From contig NW_020312181.1 in the NCBI RefSeq assembly GCF_002999335.1, forward strand, positions 245,012 through 309,011: DNA of 64,000 nucleotides, given 5' to 3'. The position numbers and the translations under genes were made by a program. The notes below the pieces were generated by a model. It worked only from the letters and a program-made list of their open reading frames with translations, was not told where the DNA came from and ran no database searches. Position 1 is the first letter of the stretch, and the number at the start of each line of letters is the position of its first letter. This document shows, piece by piece, positions 23,901 to 34,407 of the stretch. The DNA comes from Cyclospora cayetanensis (Eukaryota; Apicomplexa; Conoidasida; Eucoccidiorida; Eimeriidae).

Positions 23901-25831
23901 ATAGCGTGGAGGGGCCCTGTGGGTGCCCTCCGCATGAGGGCCGCCCCAGTCCCCCCGCTGGTGTCGAGGAGGACTACAAGGCTCTGGGAAGGAGTCCCTT
24001 CGTCTTGAGGGGCCCCCTTCTCCGAAGGAATCCCTGCTGTCGATCCGCCTGCGTCTGCTGCGTCTGTCATGGGGCCCTCCATAGTGGCGGGGGGAACCCT
24101 CTTCCTGAGTCACGCACCTATCTCTTGAGGCGACTCCACTGGGAATATCCTCAGAAGGTCGCGTCCCCCTGCAGGGAGCCTGCAGCTCCTCATAGTGCCT
24201 TTGGCGGTGCTCAGGGGGGGTCCTGAGCACTCGCTGATCCGGCGAAAGGCCTCTCCTCCTCCCCGCCGATTTCTCCCACCTTGAGGGGCCCTCAGGGCCC
24301 CAGTCTCCCTGCTCTGCAGGAGAGGAGTACCGGGGGCCTGGCGGGGGGGGGGCCCCCCTATCCCCATCTCTCCACTCGACGTAGGAGCTCCTGTGCGGTG
24401 AGCTCCTCTCTCTGAGCTCTTCAGGCCCATACCGGTGCGCGGATCCCCTGGAGGTGGCCACATAACCATCGGGGCCTCTACTGTGGTGCCGGGGGCCCCC
24501 CTCACTTGCGTGCTCGTGGGAGGGCCCTCTGGGGGCCCCAGGAGAGCGAGAGGGCCTCTCCCTCAGGTGCGGCGTGCGAGAGACATGAACAGGATACTGA
24601 CGACTCTCGGGAGACACTCTACTGACTCTTTGCACGCCGCCTTCGCGAGCGTCTTGGGGGCCGCCACTGACCTCCCGCACGCGCCGGTGCTCTCCAGCGG
24701 GGGCCCCTGAAGGGATTACCCGGAGGGGGGCCCTCTCGGACCCGAAGAGAGCATTCCGAGCCAACCCCTGCTGTGTCTGATTCTGATTCTGCTGCTGATG
24801 TTGTCTCGTTGGCGAGGAGGAACTGTCTTGCGGCTGCAGCAGCTGAGGCCACACACGTTTGCACACAGGAGCACCACGATAGGACACGCACTGTGCCCAG
24901 GGGCCCCACCCCCCGCCCCCCAATAAAACTCTCAAAGAACAAATACAGCACCCAACCAACCGCTGTGCATCACACATGCCTGTGATCACTGCCGCTGCCG
25001 CTCCATCCGCTACTTGAGCGGCGCAAACCGCCGCAAGTCCAGGAAATGCAGCACTCACGACAGAAAAAGCTGCTGGTGAAAAACACCCAAGCAGGATGTG
25101 CACCAATAGTATGCTCTAAAGGATAGCCAATACAAAAAATTCACACTCGCTTCAGCACGCGCTGCTCATGCAGACGTCACGCATTCCCCAACAACGTGGC
25201 ACTGCGGGGGAGCCTCGAACTCCGTCCAACAACTCGAACCGCCGCAACAAACACACAACCAAACACTTCCCGAAGCCCCCCGAGGTCTTTCAACGACAAA
25301 ATCCCAGAGATCCTGAGATAATCCTCGAGAAAGGCTCCCGCCAATGCTCTCCACAGGAGGCCGAGCACCCGCGTCTTCACCCCGTTCCCTCACCTCCATG
25401 CCTGTCCCACCGTAGCCAACTACATAGACCTGCTACCCCACGTATTGAAGCCTCCTGTGCCGCCCCTCCATACACACATATGCATAGATATAACTCACTT
25501 TTTCCTTTCGGTGTTGCTGCCTAATGATGTCGCTAAGAGCCATGAAAGGGAGCTTCCGTACACCCCCCGAGCTTGCACCCGCGTGCACTTCTGAATCTGG
25601 AGGAGGGCCCTTGCGCGGATTGAGTATGGGGGAGCTACCAGCCGGTCTAGGAACAAATCCTCCAGGCCCAGGGGAGTCCAGTGTACCGCCCCTGCGGGCA
25701 CTCGAACCCATAACAAGTACAGTCCGTCTAGCGCCATCCCTTGGGGCCCCATCCCTCCCGCTGTGCCATTCCTCGTCCCATGGGCCCCCTGGGCTCTCCT
25801 GAGCCCCGCCCTTGTTGATACGTCTGCTCAT
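20907..25831 (-). CDS. Large RS-, Pro/Gly- and Gln-rich CCCH zinc-finger protein
   Basis: Proposed exons 25499-25831, 21387-24842, 21203-21266 and 20907-21070 are all in phase and give about 1,338 residues. The N-terminal half is rich in Arg-Ser and Arg-Gly (SSRRLSRSSSKVYSRRRRH), like SR splicing factors. A Gln/Pro/Gly middle follows. One CCCH finger is clear: CKEFLLGGRCSRGPACEDLH fits C-x8-C-x5-C-x3-H, typical of RNA-binding fingers. Downstream is a basic KKRKSSASKAKAKKQRKQ nuclear-signal-like run, then a folded-looking stretch around EYFNSKAPEFLAS spliced to YFYDQYLQQDMTAAEALA and an Ala/Glu-rich end. Nuclear mRNA processing is inferred from composition and finger. The start of the large exon (24842) and its link to the first exon across 656 bases are the weakest points. 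The last two introns have strong GTGCGC/GTGAGA donors and pyrimidine-rich acceptors. GGGCCC palindromes and CTG runs are dense. Long frames on the plus strand here are antisense shadows. Confidence 0.78.
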
Positions 25832-26884
25832 TTGCCGCTATTTAGCTTCCTGCACGCTGAGGGGCCCCCTGGGAGGGGCCCACCCTCTCTGAGGAGAGGC
25901 CCTGGGGGATGCCTCAGGCCCCTCCGCACCCACAGAAAGAGAACTCTACGCCACTCTTGGTATCTGCTTCTACGAGAGTCCTGCCGTAGACATCAGAGCC
26001 CCACACGCAACAGAGACCCACCACCGGCAGCAGCAGCTGCTGCTGCCGCTGAAAGGTGGAAATGGGGCACCGAGATGGCAGCCTGCAGGAGGTGGAAGCC
26101 CCATGCAGCGCAGAACAAAGGACAAAACAACAATCGAATACAAACACACAAATACTATCAATGGGAGGGAAGCAAACTGCAACAACTGCAGCAGCTACAC
26201 TAGCAGCGGCAGCAGCAGCAGCGGCCGTTGGCGCTGCGGAGACAGCCCCGTACAGAAGCCGTCTAGCGTAGCAATTCGTATCAAAGGGTGGGGGCCACAG
26301 GCCTTCCTGAGCATAATAAACCACTTCTAGTGAAAAGAGATGCCCCAAGCAAAGCACAGTCAGCACAACAACAGGGGCAGCACCGCACCTTCCGCGAAAA
26401 CTACCGAGCAACCCTCAGGCATACAAGGACCTCTTACTGGTAAAAGAGACAGAGACAAGGCTCTGGAAGGGCCCCAAAGGCCTCCTGTGCTGCTTTCGCA
26501 TTGTTTCTGGCTTGGGGGCCCTATGGTCGTACAATTTTAGGAGTATTACTACCAGCTGCCGTGCATGCGCCAATCAGTACACAAGCCTCAATCTTCTTGT
26601 GAGCAGGCTTATTGCCAGCTCTAGGCACTCCCGACTGACCACGGATACATGCCATATTAAGCGGTGTTCTGTGTGCCTTACGAGCCCTTTCCTCCAAAGG
26701 TGGAAAACCGTGGTTGCACAGGGCTAATCCAACACTCCATTGAAGGTCTTTCTAGAAAAACATCTGACTCCAGCATCAATGCGCCCTTAATGGAAAGTTG
26801 TTGAGCGTCTGAGTATATAACGGAAGACCGCTGCCTTCCCGCTGCCAGCGCTTCTAATAGTTCTCGACCAGAAGGAAGAGCTAA
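25832..26884. other. 5' flank of the CCCH gene, with a short CAG tract
   Basis: Upstream of the CCCH start codon; probably 5' UTR and promoter. Around 26178-26240 there is an imperfect CAG/CAA/GCG triplet run. The open frames here follow the low-complexity composition and show no domain. Confidence 0.4.
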
Positions 26885-26889
26885 GGCTA

Positions 26890-27150
26890 TTGTAACGGGC
26901 TATGCTACACCTAAGCACTGTCTGCTACACTTTTAATACTTTGCTATTGAATAGTGAAGAATTGAGTGGCCGGTTCGTCTGTTCGTGTATCCTTTTATCT
27001 CAGAGTACTAGTTGAGCAATACAAATAGGAGAAATGGTGCGTGGGCGTACGATGGATGCTATGTCGAACTGCCTGCAAATGCTTGCAGTGCTTCTTAGAG
27101 GGTGCTGCAACACGCCACCCGGTGGCCCCTCTCCCCTCAGGTCGGAATGG
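26890..27150 (+). repeat. 5' LTR-like block of retroelement copy 2
   Basis: Matches the reverse complement of 19930-20230 in several ordered blocks, including GTTCGTCTGTTCGTGTATCC, CAGAGTACT and CAATACAA. It lies ~1 kb upstream of the retropepsin segment, the same spacing as in copy 1. Confidence 0.55.
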
Positions 27151-28089
27151 GTTTGGGCGGGGGAAGGGGAAGACGGTAATTCTCTGAAGAGCACTTCCGC
27201 TCTGCGAGGCTTGTATTGAGTCTTGAATGCTTCCCTAAGGAGAACTTAGATGGAGCACTACTGTCTATGGCACTGCCTGGTTGGATGCAGCTGTGTAGTT
27301 GCTCATCCAACGGTGGTGAATGTAGTGGCGTATCAGGTTTACCAGTAGCAGCTGTCTGGTTTCGATCAATCTGTTGTAAAAGTCAACTAAATAGTTGGTT
27401 CGGTGGGACTACTGCATTTCAAGCTTCCATACAAGCGTTGACACATCTGTTTATGTCAAAGTTAGCTCATCGGCAAGCTCTGCGGGTTTTGAGAAAGCAG
27501 AAGCATGGATATTGGACGATTGAGTGGTAGATCAAAAATCATAAGATTTTGCGTCGCAGCAGCCACAGCGGAGACGAATAGCTGCTTTATCAGCGACTTG
27601 TTTTGGGTCGACACAAAAGTGTCACGTCAGATGGCTGCAGCATGAGCAGTGATTTAGTGACTAAACAGCTGATTAATGGGGCTTTAACTAACGATGGACT
27701 AGTCGAAGGTTCAGGAGCAAATGAGCTCGCTTTCTACGTCTTCGGCTGAAGAGGATCAGTATGCTCGAGCATTGGAACCTATGGATATCCAGGCGTGTCA
27801 GCTGGCCTTAGCCTACGATCTAAGGTACACAATGAAAGCACGCCTAACCGAAGTTCAGCTCAGAAGGAGGTCGCAGACAGCCCCCTGAAAATGCACCTGC
27901 GTCTAGTGTGGAAACATAAGCCACATAGTCCGAAAGTGCAGGCGCATGGAGCAAGTCAATGAGCTTAGGCAATGCAACCAGTCCTAGCAAAAACAGGCCG
28001 CAGGGGGGCAAAGAAGGCGATTAGAAAACGAAAAGCCCCCAGCAAGCTGCGGCGCTGTCAAGGGAACTATAGAGGGTCCCGTGGCCGGT

Positions 28090-28380
28090 GACAGCTCATC
28101 GCTGGTCAATTCTGCACCAGCAACAGTTTTCAGTAGTGACGAGAAGTTTTTGGCGTTGCTGGACCCTGGACCTAAAGTAGATCTGTTAGCTGAGAAGAGA
28201 GTGCAAAAGTGCAATCTGCCACTTCACTCGTTTGCGCAGTCCCCAACACTTATGGGTGCTGACGGGCGGCAAAACACAGGGACTGGCAAAGCCACTGCGG
28301 TTAAATGCCGCTTACAATTAAAATCAGATCCATCAGAATGTTCCTTGACACCCATCGTGGACCCTTGCATCAGGAAGTAA
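28090..28380 (+). pseudogene. Retropepsin-like fragment of retroelement copy 2
   Basis: An open stretch with DEKFLALLDPGPKVDLLAEK followed by PLHSFAQSPTLMGADGRQN. This is the aspartic protease start LLD-[ST]-G-A with the second position changed to Pro. The same pair of blocks occurs in copy 1 on the opposite strand. Confidence 0.6.
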
Positions 28381-29399
28381 TTCTAGGTATGTCATGGTGG
28401 AGGGAGGAAGGTGAGCGGGGGGAACGCGCTCAAGCGGCCACAGTTGAGTGCTGTGAAGATTTGTCTATCAGGAGAATCTATAAAGCAGCAGCTCCTGGCT
28501 TCTTCATCAAGGATCACGTCATCTTTGGGGAGCGGGGTAGAGATGGTATCTCAACGAGGCAAGGCGATGCCTTGTTGCGGGCAACTCAGCAGCACAGTGA
28601 CAAAAGACGGTTCTGAGCATGCATTTCGCCTTAATGCAACTGCAACTAGTTCTTAGTCAGGTAATTCAATCGTGCTTTTGGCGTAGGAATCGGGCGAGCG
28701 CCATTCGGAATTTGCGGACGTCCTAAATAAAAACGGGCTGCCAGCACGGGACCAACCTGCGGTTCGTCGAGAGCACCTTATAAAGTTGATCGCCGTATCA
28801 CAGCCAAGCTTGTTCCACGGTAGTTAAATCCATCACTGCACTAAGATGATGTTATGTAGGCAGATGATTTGCTGGAATAAAGCGAAACGCACGAATCGTT
28901 CATCGCTCTTGGGATGATCCAAAGCTGGTGCCGAGAAAAACCGGAGGTGACACGGGCAAGCTAATTTCGTGACCCTTAACACGAATATTGTAAAGCAAGA
29001 AGCCTTGATCACTCGTTTTGGCTTCCACTTGGCAGATTACAAGGATCAACAGCCTGGCCGACATTTGACACCACAGAATCGTACTAACAAATCTCCATTC
29101 AACCTGATCAATGGCACAAAACGGCCTTCTACATACATACTCACAAGCTCCCATACAACCGTATGCCCTTTGCATTTATTAATGCCCCACATGAAATGCA
29201 GTGGCAAGCTAAACAAAACTTTATCAGCCCGCAGAGGAAGGCTGGATGGTTGTATACTCGGGGAATGCCCTAGTATTCAACCGAAACGTTCAAGTGGATC
29301 CACAGCAACTTCGGCGTGTGCCTCAGCTGTTACAGGACAAGCAATGGTATGTGAAGATACGCAAGAGCTCGCTTCTTATTGAAAGAATTGCTTTTTAGG

Positions 29400-30072
29400 T
29401 TTTCATGCTTCAGATGCACGGGAAAGATCCGGCAAAAATTGGAACACTCAAGGTGTGGCCTTTACCATCACGCACCCGCAACGACGTTGCAAAGCTCTAT
29501 GACCATCCACCATATTACCGAGCTTGCTTTCCTGGAGTCGCTAGACTCGCGGCTTCCTTGTTTGATCTACCTAAGAAAATACAGTCTGTTCCCCGCACAG
29601 AGAAGGCTGGTGCCGCCGCATGGGCGCTTATCGGCCGTCTTCCATTTTCTCTGGTACGTACGCTGCCCAATTGCATGCGTCCTTACTACCTAACGACTTA
29701 TTTTAGAGAACTGGCGGCAAGTCTTACACCCTTTCAACGGGCTTCGGGTGCTCCGAAACAATCATCAAAGTGCTGCTCGATATTCTCATTGCGCCACCAC
29801 AACCGACTTGTGGCATTCACTGAAGACAAGAAACTCAATGGGGTGTCTTGGGGGGGCCGAGAAAAAGCACTATTTATATGGTCATCAGCACACTTTTCAA
29901 AGGAAATAACAGCATTTGGTGCATCTTGCGAAGAGCTTTTAGGAACTTGAGAAAGTTGGAGTTGTTAGCTGGCTTGGGTGCTCAGGGTCCTGATAACGAG
30001 GCTCTAGGAGGGGCGCTATACAACTCATTTTGGGTAGTGAAATTGCCTAGGATAGACCCCGGAAAGCTATAA
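29400..30072 (+). pseudogene. RT thumb to integrase zinc-region fragment of retroelement copy 2
   Basis: The first part reads VWPLPSRTRNDVAKLYDHPP then YYRACFPGVARLAASLFDLP, the Ty3/gypsy thumb and connection. After a frame change GGPRKSTIYMVISTL and SIWCILRRAFRNLRKLEL resemble the GH-x-G-x-x-KT and W-P-G-M-x-x-D-V region of the integrase zinc domain, though Cys and His are mostly lost. Copy 1 has the matching block at 17416-17670. Confidence 0.65.
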
Positions 30073-30107
30073 GGAAACGCGCGGAGAATTAAAAATTTCG
30101 CCCATAA

Positions 30108-30476
30108 TCACGAGGAACAAGGAATTAGGGCGCGCCAGAAGGGTGACGGTACACAGGGACAGGTGTATCTACACGGGTACAGCTTTCGCCGTTGGGCAAG
30201 CAGCTGCAATCCCACACTTGAGTAAATGGCCAAACGAAGAACAGATAATAATGTTGTGTGCCTGTGCTCTTGTAGCACACCAAGGCCCTTAAGTACTATC
30301 AGAACTGCTGTAAAGGTAAGCAGCGATCCAAACAAGGGTAAAAAGGGGGTGGTGATGCAATTGGCTACCTCAGTGGTCTCTACAGGCAAGGCCTGGGACG
30401 GCCCAAGCAAACATGTAACCCCAAGGATGACCAGAAAAGAGAGTGCAATGGCAATCGCTGCATCGAGGAAGCACAC
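30108..30476 (-). CDS. Possible small membrane protein exon
   Basis: An open frame with hydrophobic segments IALSFLVILGVTCLLG and FLPLFGSLLTFTAVLIVL, then a polar C-terminus with several Cys. The codon at its 5' end is GTG, so an upstream exon would be needed; a CAG acceptor lies nearby at the GCAG|CG junction. No family recognised. It directly follows retroelement copy 2, so it may be decayed element sequence. Confidence 0.3.
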   Translation of the reverse strand: MCFLDAAIAIALSFLVILGVTCLLGPSQALPVETTEVANCITTPFLPLFGSLLTFTAVLIVLKGLGVLQEHRHTTLLSVLRLAIYSSVGLQLLAQRRKLYPCRYTCPCVPSPFWRALIPCSS

Positions 30477-30522
30477 ACTTTGCCGAAAACGATATTCACC
30501 CTTGTGTTCTGTGACTTTCTGA

Positions 30523-32036
30523 TTCCGGTTTCTGAAAAAAGTAGCGAGTGCTTATTCCCAAGGTCGCTCTCTTCATTCAATAAACAGCAGGTACTTGAGG
30601 AGTGCGTACCTGCAGTCCCTGAAAAACTTGGCCACTTTTGCCTCTGATCTACCAATTGAGGGGGCTCAAAGTCTTTTGAGAAAGCGTGTCGACATTCCCT
30701 AGGGCCCCACGGTTGAAGTAAGGAAATTGGCCCTTGCCCAGCACAGATTATGTTAAATTAATAGCGGGGTTTCTGGTTGCAGCCACGAGCCGGCAGGATG
30801 TATGTGCAGTCCATGTGCACAAGGAGAGAAGCGCGTGCGCGTATAGTGCAGACAGACCGAGTGACCAAATCCAACGTTCAGAGGTATGTATATTGGGCGG
30901 TCAAGAAGGAACTGCAGCAGGCCTCAGCTTATTCACTCAAAGACAACGTTCCGTTCATCGAACTGCCACACTGATGGCTACCTGGCGACTGTCACAGTTT
31001 TGTGGTTTGCTCTTCGGAGCAGTGGCTGAAGGCCCAATGTCATGCCCAGCTAAGAAAGCCCGGCAGGAAGATCTGCTATGAGCACCTACTCATAGAAGGC
31101 AAGGGATGCAAGGGATATGAGCCTCAACCAGGTGAGCTGCCCCAGCTAGTTAGATCATTTCCTGGCTACTCATATCGATAGGCACATTTCTCTTTTGTTG
31201 TTACCTAATGGAGCGATAAGTCACAAACAGCTCAGTGATACCTGGCCAGGCTTTCGCAACATACAAAGGTTTACACAAAAAAGTTTCCTATCCACGAATG
31301 CACACTCCTACCCGTTAAACACCGCAGATAAGCAGCCAGCGGAAGAGCCGTGCAATTAGTTTGACCAAATAAATTCATGCTTGGAGCACCAGAAGGGTCC
31401 ACTGGATTTCAACATGGAGACGGCGGGCGCACAATGACGCTCTACCATCCGTGGGTGCTCGTAGCATATGTTTTTGCTGGGCATAACATTGGGCCTTCAG
31501 CCACTGACTGCTCCGAAGAGCCAAATACAAAAGTTTGACACGACACTAAACATTTTATTTGCTTGATGACCTTATAGGATGTTCGCTGGCTTGATTTTTT
31601 GGGCTCCCTATGGCTCTCTGCCTAGCCTTACGGACAGAGGGGCTCTACGATGTTCTAGTAAGCCGCCTTTTTGCAGCCTCATCATCAAAGCTCCGCTCTG
31701 CCGGCAGTTTGGGCTTGATAGGAGAAACAGTTTCTCCTCACTGAGGTGTTTGTACCCAGAGGACACTGCAATAAAGATCCAGCGGGAAGGCCCATGTAGC
31801 GGTCAATTGCTCACTGAGCCTACGCCAAGTTTTCTTGCGGTTGATATGAAAATATACTGGCCATCTTTCTGCCTGTAATTTTGGGAAATGGATGACTGAA
31901 CCTTGTAGCATTCCCGCTAGTCCTGAGTCCGGGAGCGAAAAAGGACATCGGTGAAGGCGTCTCGCGCAACAACTGACCTTTCGAGTGTACGGGACGTTTC
32001 TCCAGGTGTATGCCCATCTTAGTACGCTTTTATTTG
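30523..32036. other. Intergenic stretch, no supported gene
   Basis: Open frames at 30734-31081 and 31579-31878 show no domain, splice partner or repeat relationship that I can support. Confidence 0.3.
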
Positions 32037-32543
32037 TCAAAGTACGAAGACATACTTTAAGGAAATCCAATAGATGAAAAGAAGGGAGTGGAGGCTGCGA
32101 GGGGGTAGAGCACAGAGCAAGAGGAGGTGAAGATAAAGCTGGTTGGCGGCTGGCAGTAGGTCTGTTTGTCGGCTTCCAATCGATTCAATCACTTTCGGAG
32201 GTGGCTGTGGCAGCTCTCCGCTTTTCTTCAGTTTATCGTAGCCACCTTCCTTTTTGAGTAAACTAGTTATTATTTTATGCTTTTCCCTCCACCAAAGAGT
32301 CCGCACACTGAAAGCCTTCAGTGGCGAGCCTTGCAGGGCGCTTTACCGTTGACTGACCAGAGCCGCGCGCTGTCCTACTAATGACACACACCTAAGCCGA
32401 ATCCGGAGCCCAAGGCCCTTCGTAGTGCTCTCATATTTGGAGAAGTTCTCTTGTCCGTCCCCTCGGAATGCAGCATAGTTTCGCATGCAGTCCCGAAGCT
32501 CGAATCGGACCAGATGCCTTCGCGCCTGAGAACCACTGCACAT
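32037..32543 (-). CDS. Small basic protein of unknown function, two exons
   Basis: Exons 32392-32543 and 32037-32307 join in phase 2 across an 84-base intron with a GTGTGT donor and a TTTCAG acceptor, giving 140 residues from the ATG at 32543. The sequence has consistent coding character: RRHLVRFELRDCMRNYAAF, GDGQENFSKYESTT, then VRTLWWREKHKIITSLLKK and a Pro-rich GELPQPPPKVIE. The last ~40 residues are hydrophobic and Leu-rich. The frame is open upstream for about 70 codons with a Ser/Thr/Arg-rich, transit-peptide-like composition but no ATG, so an upstream exon could add a targeting leader. No family recognised. Confidence 0.55.
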
Positions 32544-32802
32544 AGAGCTGAGGCTTTGCGCGGGGTGCTGGTGGCTTTGTTTGCCCAGGGTGGCAGTTGA
32601 AAGGGTGGCGGTGAAGCTGCAGAGAGCGACTGAAGACGGCGCTGCGAGAACGGGAGGGAGGAGGGTAGTGCGCGTCAGAGCGTAGCGGAGTTGCAACGCA
32701 TGTGATCCACGAAGATGGCCAGGCGGAGGGAATCGGGGGCTGGGCCCCACGATGACTCAATGTTGATGATTCCTCCCCCAGGATTCAAATTTATTCCTAG
32801 AT

Positions 32803-33291
32803 ATGAAACGGTCTGTAACGGCCTGGCGCGTCGACCCTCGGAGGCCGATATTTGACTCTCCTGCACCTTTGTCCGATACGGTGAAGGAAGCAGCAAAGGG
32901 ATGTTTCCTGCTGAGCATCGGCTCATGTGTGAGGAGCTTGTGGTCTGCGCATCTATCTGTGCAGGTATGCGGGAAGCCGGGTTGTTTCGAGTGCTTCGAC
33001 ATTTACTGTGAGAGATGCGAGTCAAAGGACAGACGGATAATTGAGCTGGAGATGAGGAACAATGACCTCGCCAAGTACATTACACAACTGCAAGCCAGAG
33101 TCTTTGGACCCTCCAAACTAACCGCAGCACAAGCGCAAGGTCCCGCCCTCAAGTCGCCGCACTTCACGCAGCAGCAGCAGCCCTTAAATCCTCAACATCA
33201 CGTGCAGGCAAATGGCGGTGACATGAGGCAAACTGCCCCACTAGGAACTTCTGCGGTATACCCCCAGCCCGGTAGTCAGGGTACGAGTTAG
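32803..33291 (+). CDS. Cys-motif and coiled-coil protein of unknown function
   Basis: The 3' half is the convincing part: VCGKPGCFECFDIYCERCES has the spacing C-x4-C-x2-C-x4-C-x2-C, suggesting a small metal-binding knuckle. It is followed by a charged helix (IIELEMRNNDLAKYITQLQA) and a Gln/Pro-rich tail. A pyrimidine-rich CAG acceptor sits just before the Cys block at 32964; a GTGAAG donor 84 bases upstream would remove an in-frame segment, so both spliced and unspliced forms stay open. The ATG at 32803 is the likely start but is not proven. It is divergent to the small basic protein gene upstream. No named family fits. Confidence 0.5.
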   Translation: MKRSVTAWRVDPRRPIFDSPAPLSDTVKEAAKGCFLLSIGSCVRSLWSAHLSVQVCGKPGCFECFDIYCERCESKDRRIIELEMRNNDLAKYITQLQARVFGPSKLTAAQAQGPALKSPHFTQQQQPLNPQHHVQANGGDMRQTAPLGTSAVYPQPGSQGTS

Positions 33292-34407
33292 GCCCTATAT
33301 ATGTTTTCGTATCTCTAGATGCTGACATTCAGATAGGTATATATTGATCCAGAAGTGCAGTTGTTTGCGCATGCGCCTGCTTGCGCACCAATAGGTATGA
33401 AAAGTTCCTTCTGTTTCTAGCGAGACTGCGGCCTGTGCCTCGGCCCTCTCTATTTTGTTGCGCATGTGGGGCAGTCCTTTGGTTTCATTGTTCCTCTTTC
33501 AACGGCGTGCCTTTGCTTGTCTGCAGAACCGTTCGCGTATATTCAATCTCCAGTCCTCTTCGATCCAACACTTAACCTCTCCTATGTTGCCACCACTTCC
33601 TTCGCGCCAGCGAAACCGTAGCCCTTTACCACCCAGGGGGGTTTTACTTCCTGTGTATTGAACTCCCCCCAAGGAGCTCTCCTCATGGGCTTCTCTCGCG
33701 TTGCAGGAAGAGGGCCGTTCTCCAATTGCTTTTTGACCCTTTTATCCAAAGAGAATTGGAGGCGGGGGAGAGCAGCAGCGAAGGAGCCTGCACACTGCGG
33801 TATTTCCTGTGCTTGCATGTCCTCGGTTTCCTTGGTATGAGGGCCACTTCAGTACAGCGGAGGCAGGGGGCTCCTTTGCTCTGGTAGAGAGGGAGGTGGG
33901 GGTGAGGTCTACGGAAGAAGGAGTACTTCTCTAGCCGAGAACGAACCGAATCCATCACGGGTTAAGGGGCCTGCAACCCCACAACTTGTGGGGGATTCAT
34001 CAAATGATGGTGTTGCCGTATACGGAATCCGTCGGCGCTATAGCAGTCCGCCGTTCGCGGCTGGCGCGAACACAGTGCAATAGCGTAAACCTTGTGTATA
34101 GTGTCAACTGGATATTTGTTTCTGTCTGCTAGTGGAGACTGACGGGAGCCTGTAGGATGTGCATTCTTGAGTTTCCTGCTCGAGTCTTATTCACTTTGCG
34201 CCCCACAAAGCGCTGCAAGGCTTTCCATATGCATGTAGAGATGCAGCATTAGAGCGGCAGCCAAGCGCAGAATGCTTTAGGCTACTGCTTTACTTTTCCA
34301 AGACGTTTAACTAGAAAGAGTTCGTTATGCGCCTTATCGTACGGCTTGTTGGGGGCCTGCGAAGCGTCGAGTAGACTGGGAGAGTGTACGGAGGTAATCA
34401 ACATCGA
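33292..34407. other. Convergent intergenic region
   Basis: Between the ends of the Cys-motif gene (plus) and the Gln-rich gene (minus). Should hold both 3' UTRs. Only short frames present. Confidence 0.35.

Larger units (their letters stand above)
26885..30075 (+). mobile_element. Degenerate Ty3/gypsy LTR retroelement, copy 2
   Basis: A plus-strand relic: LTR-like block at 26890-27150, a leader segment at 27580-27730 that also occurs in copy 3 (AGTGTCACGTCAG then TGGACTA-TC-AAGGTTC), a retropepsin-like segment at 28090-28380, and RT thumb, RNase H linker and H2C2 integrase-like segments at 29400-30072. Frames change often. The DTG triad residue has become DPG, so the protease should be dead. 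Similarity to copies 1 and 3 is visible along the whole length but clearly diverged. No integrase core or 3' LTR was recognised beyond 30075. Confidence 0.66.

Noticed and set aside
22503..24008. Long plus-strand open frames over the CCCH gene
   Set aside because: Antisense shadows of a GC-rich, low-complexity exon; no splice signals or domains, and the minus strand carries the CCCH finger and RS repeats.
25680..25740. Possible minus-strand tRNA with GGGTTCGAGTGCCC
   Set aside because: The T-loop match lies inside the first exon of the CCCH gene, and no D arm or acceptor stem pairs with it.
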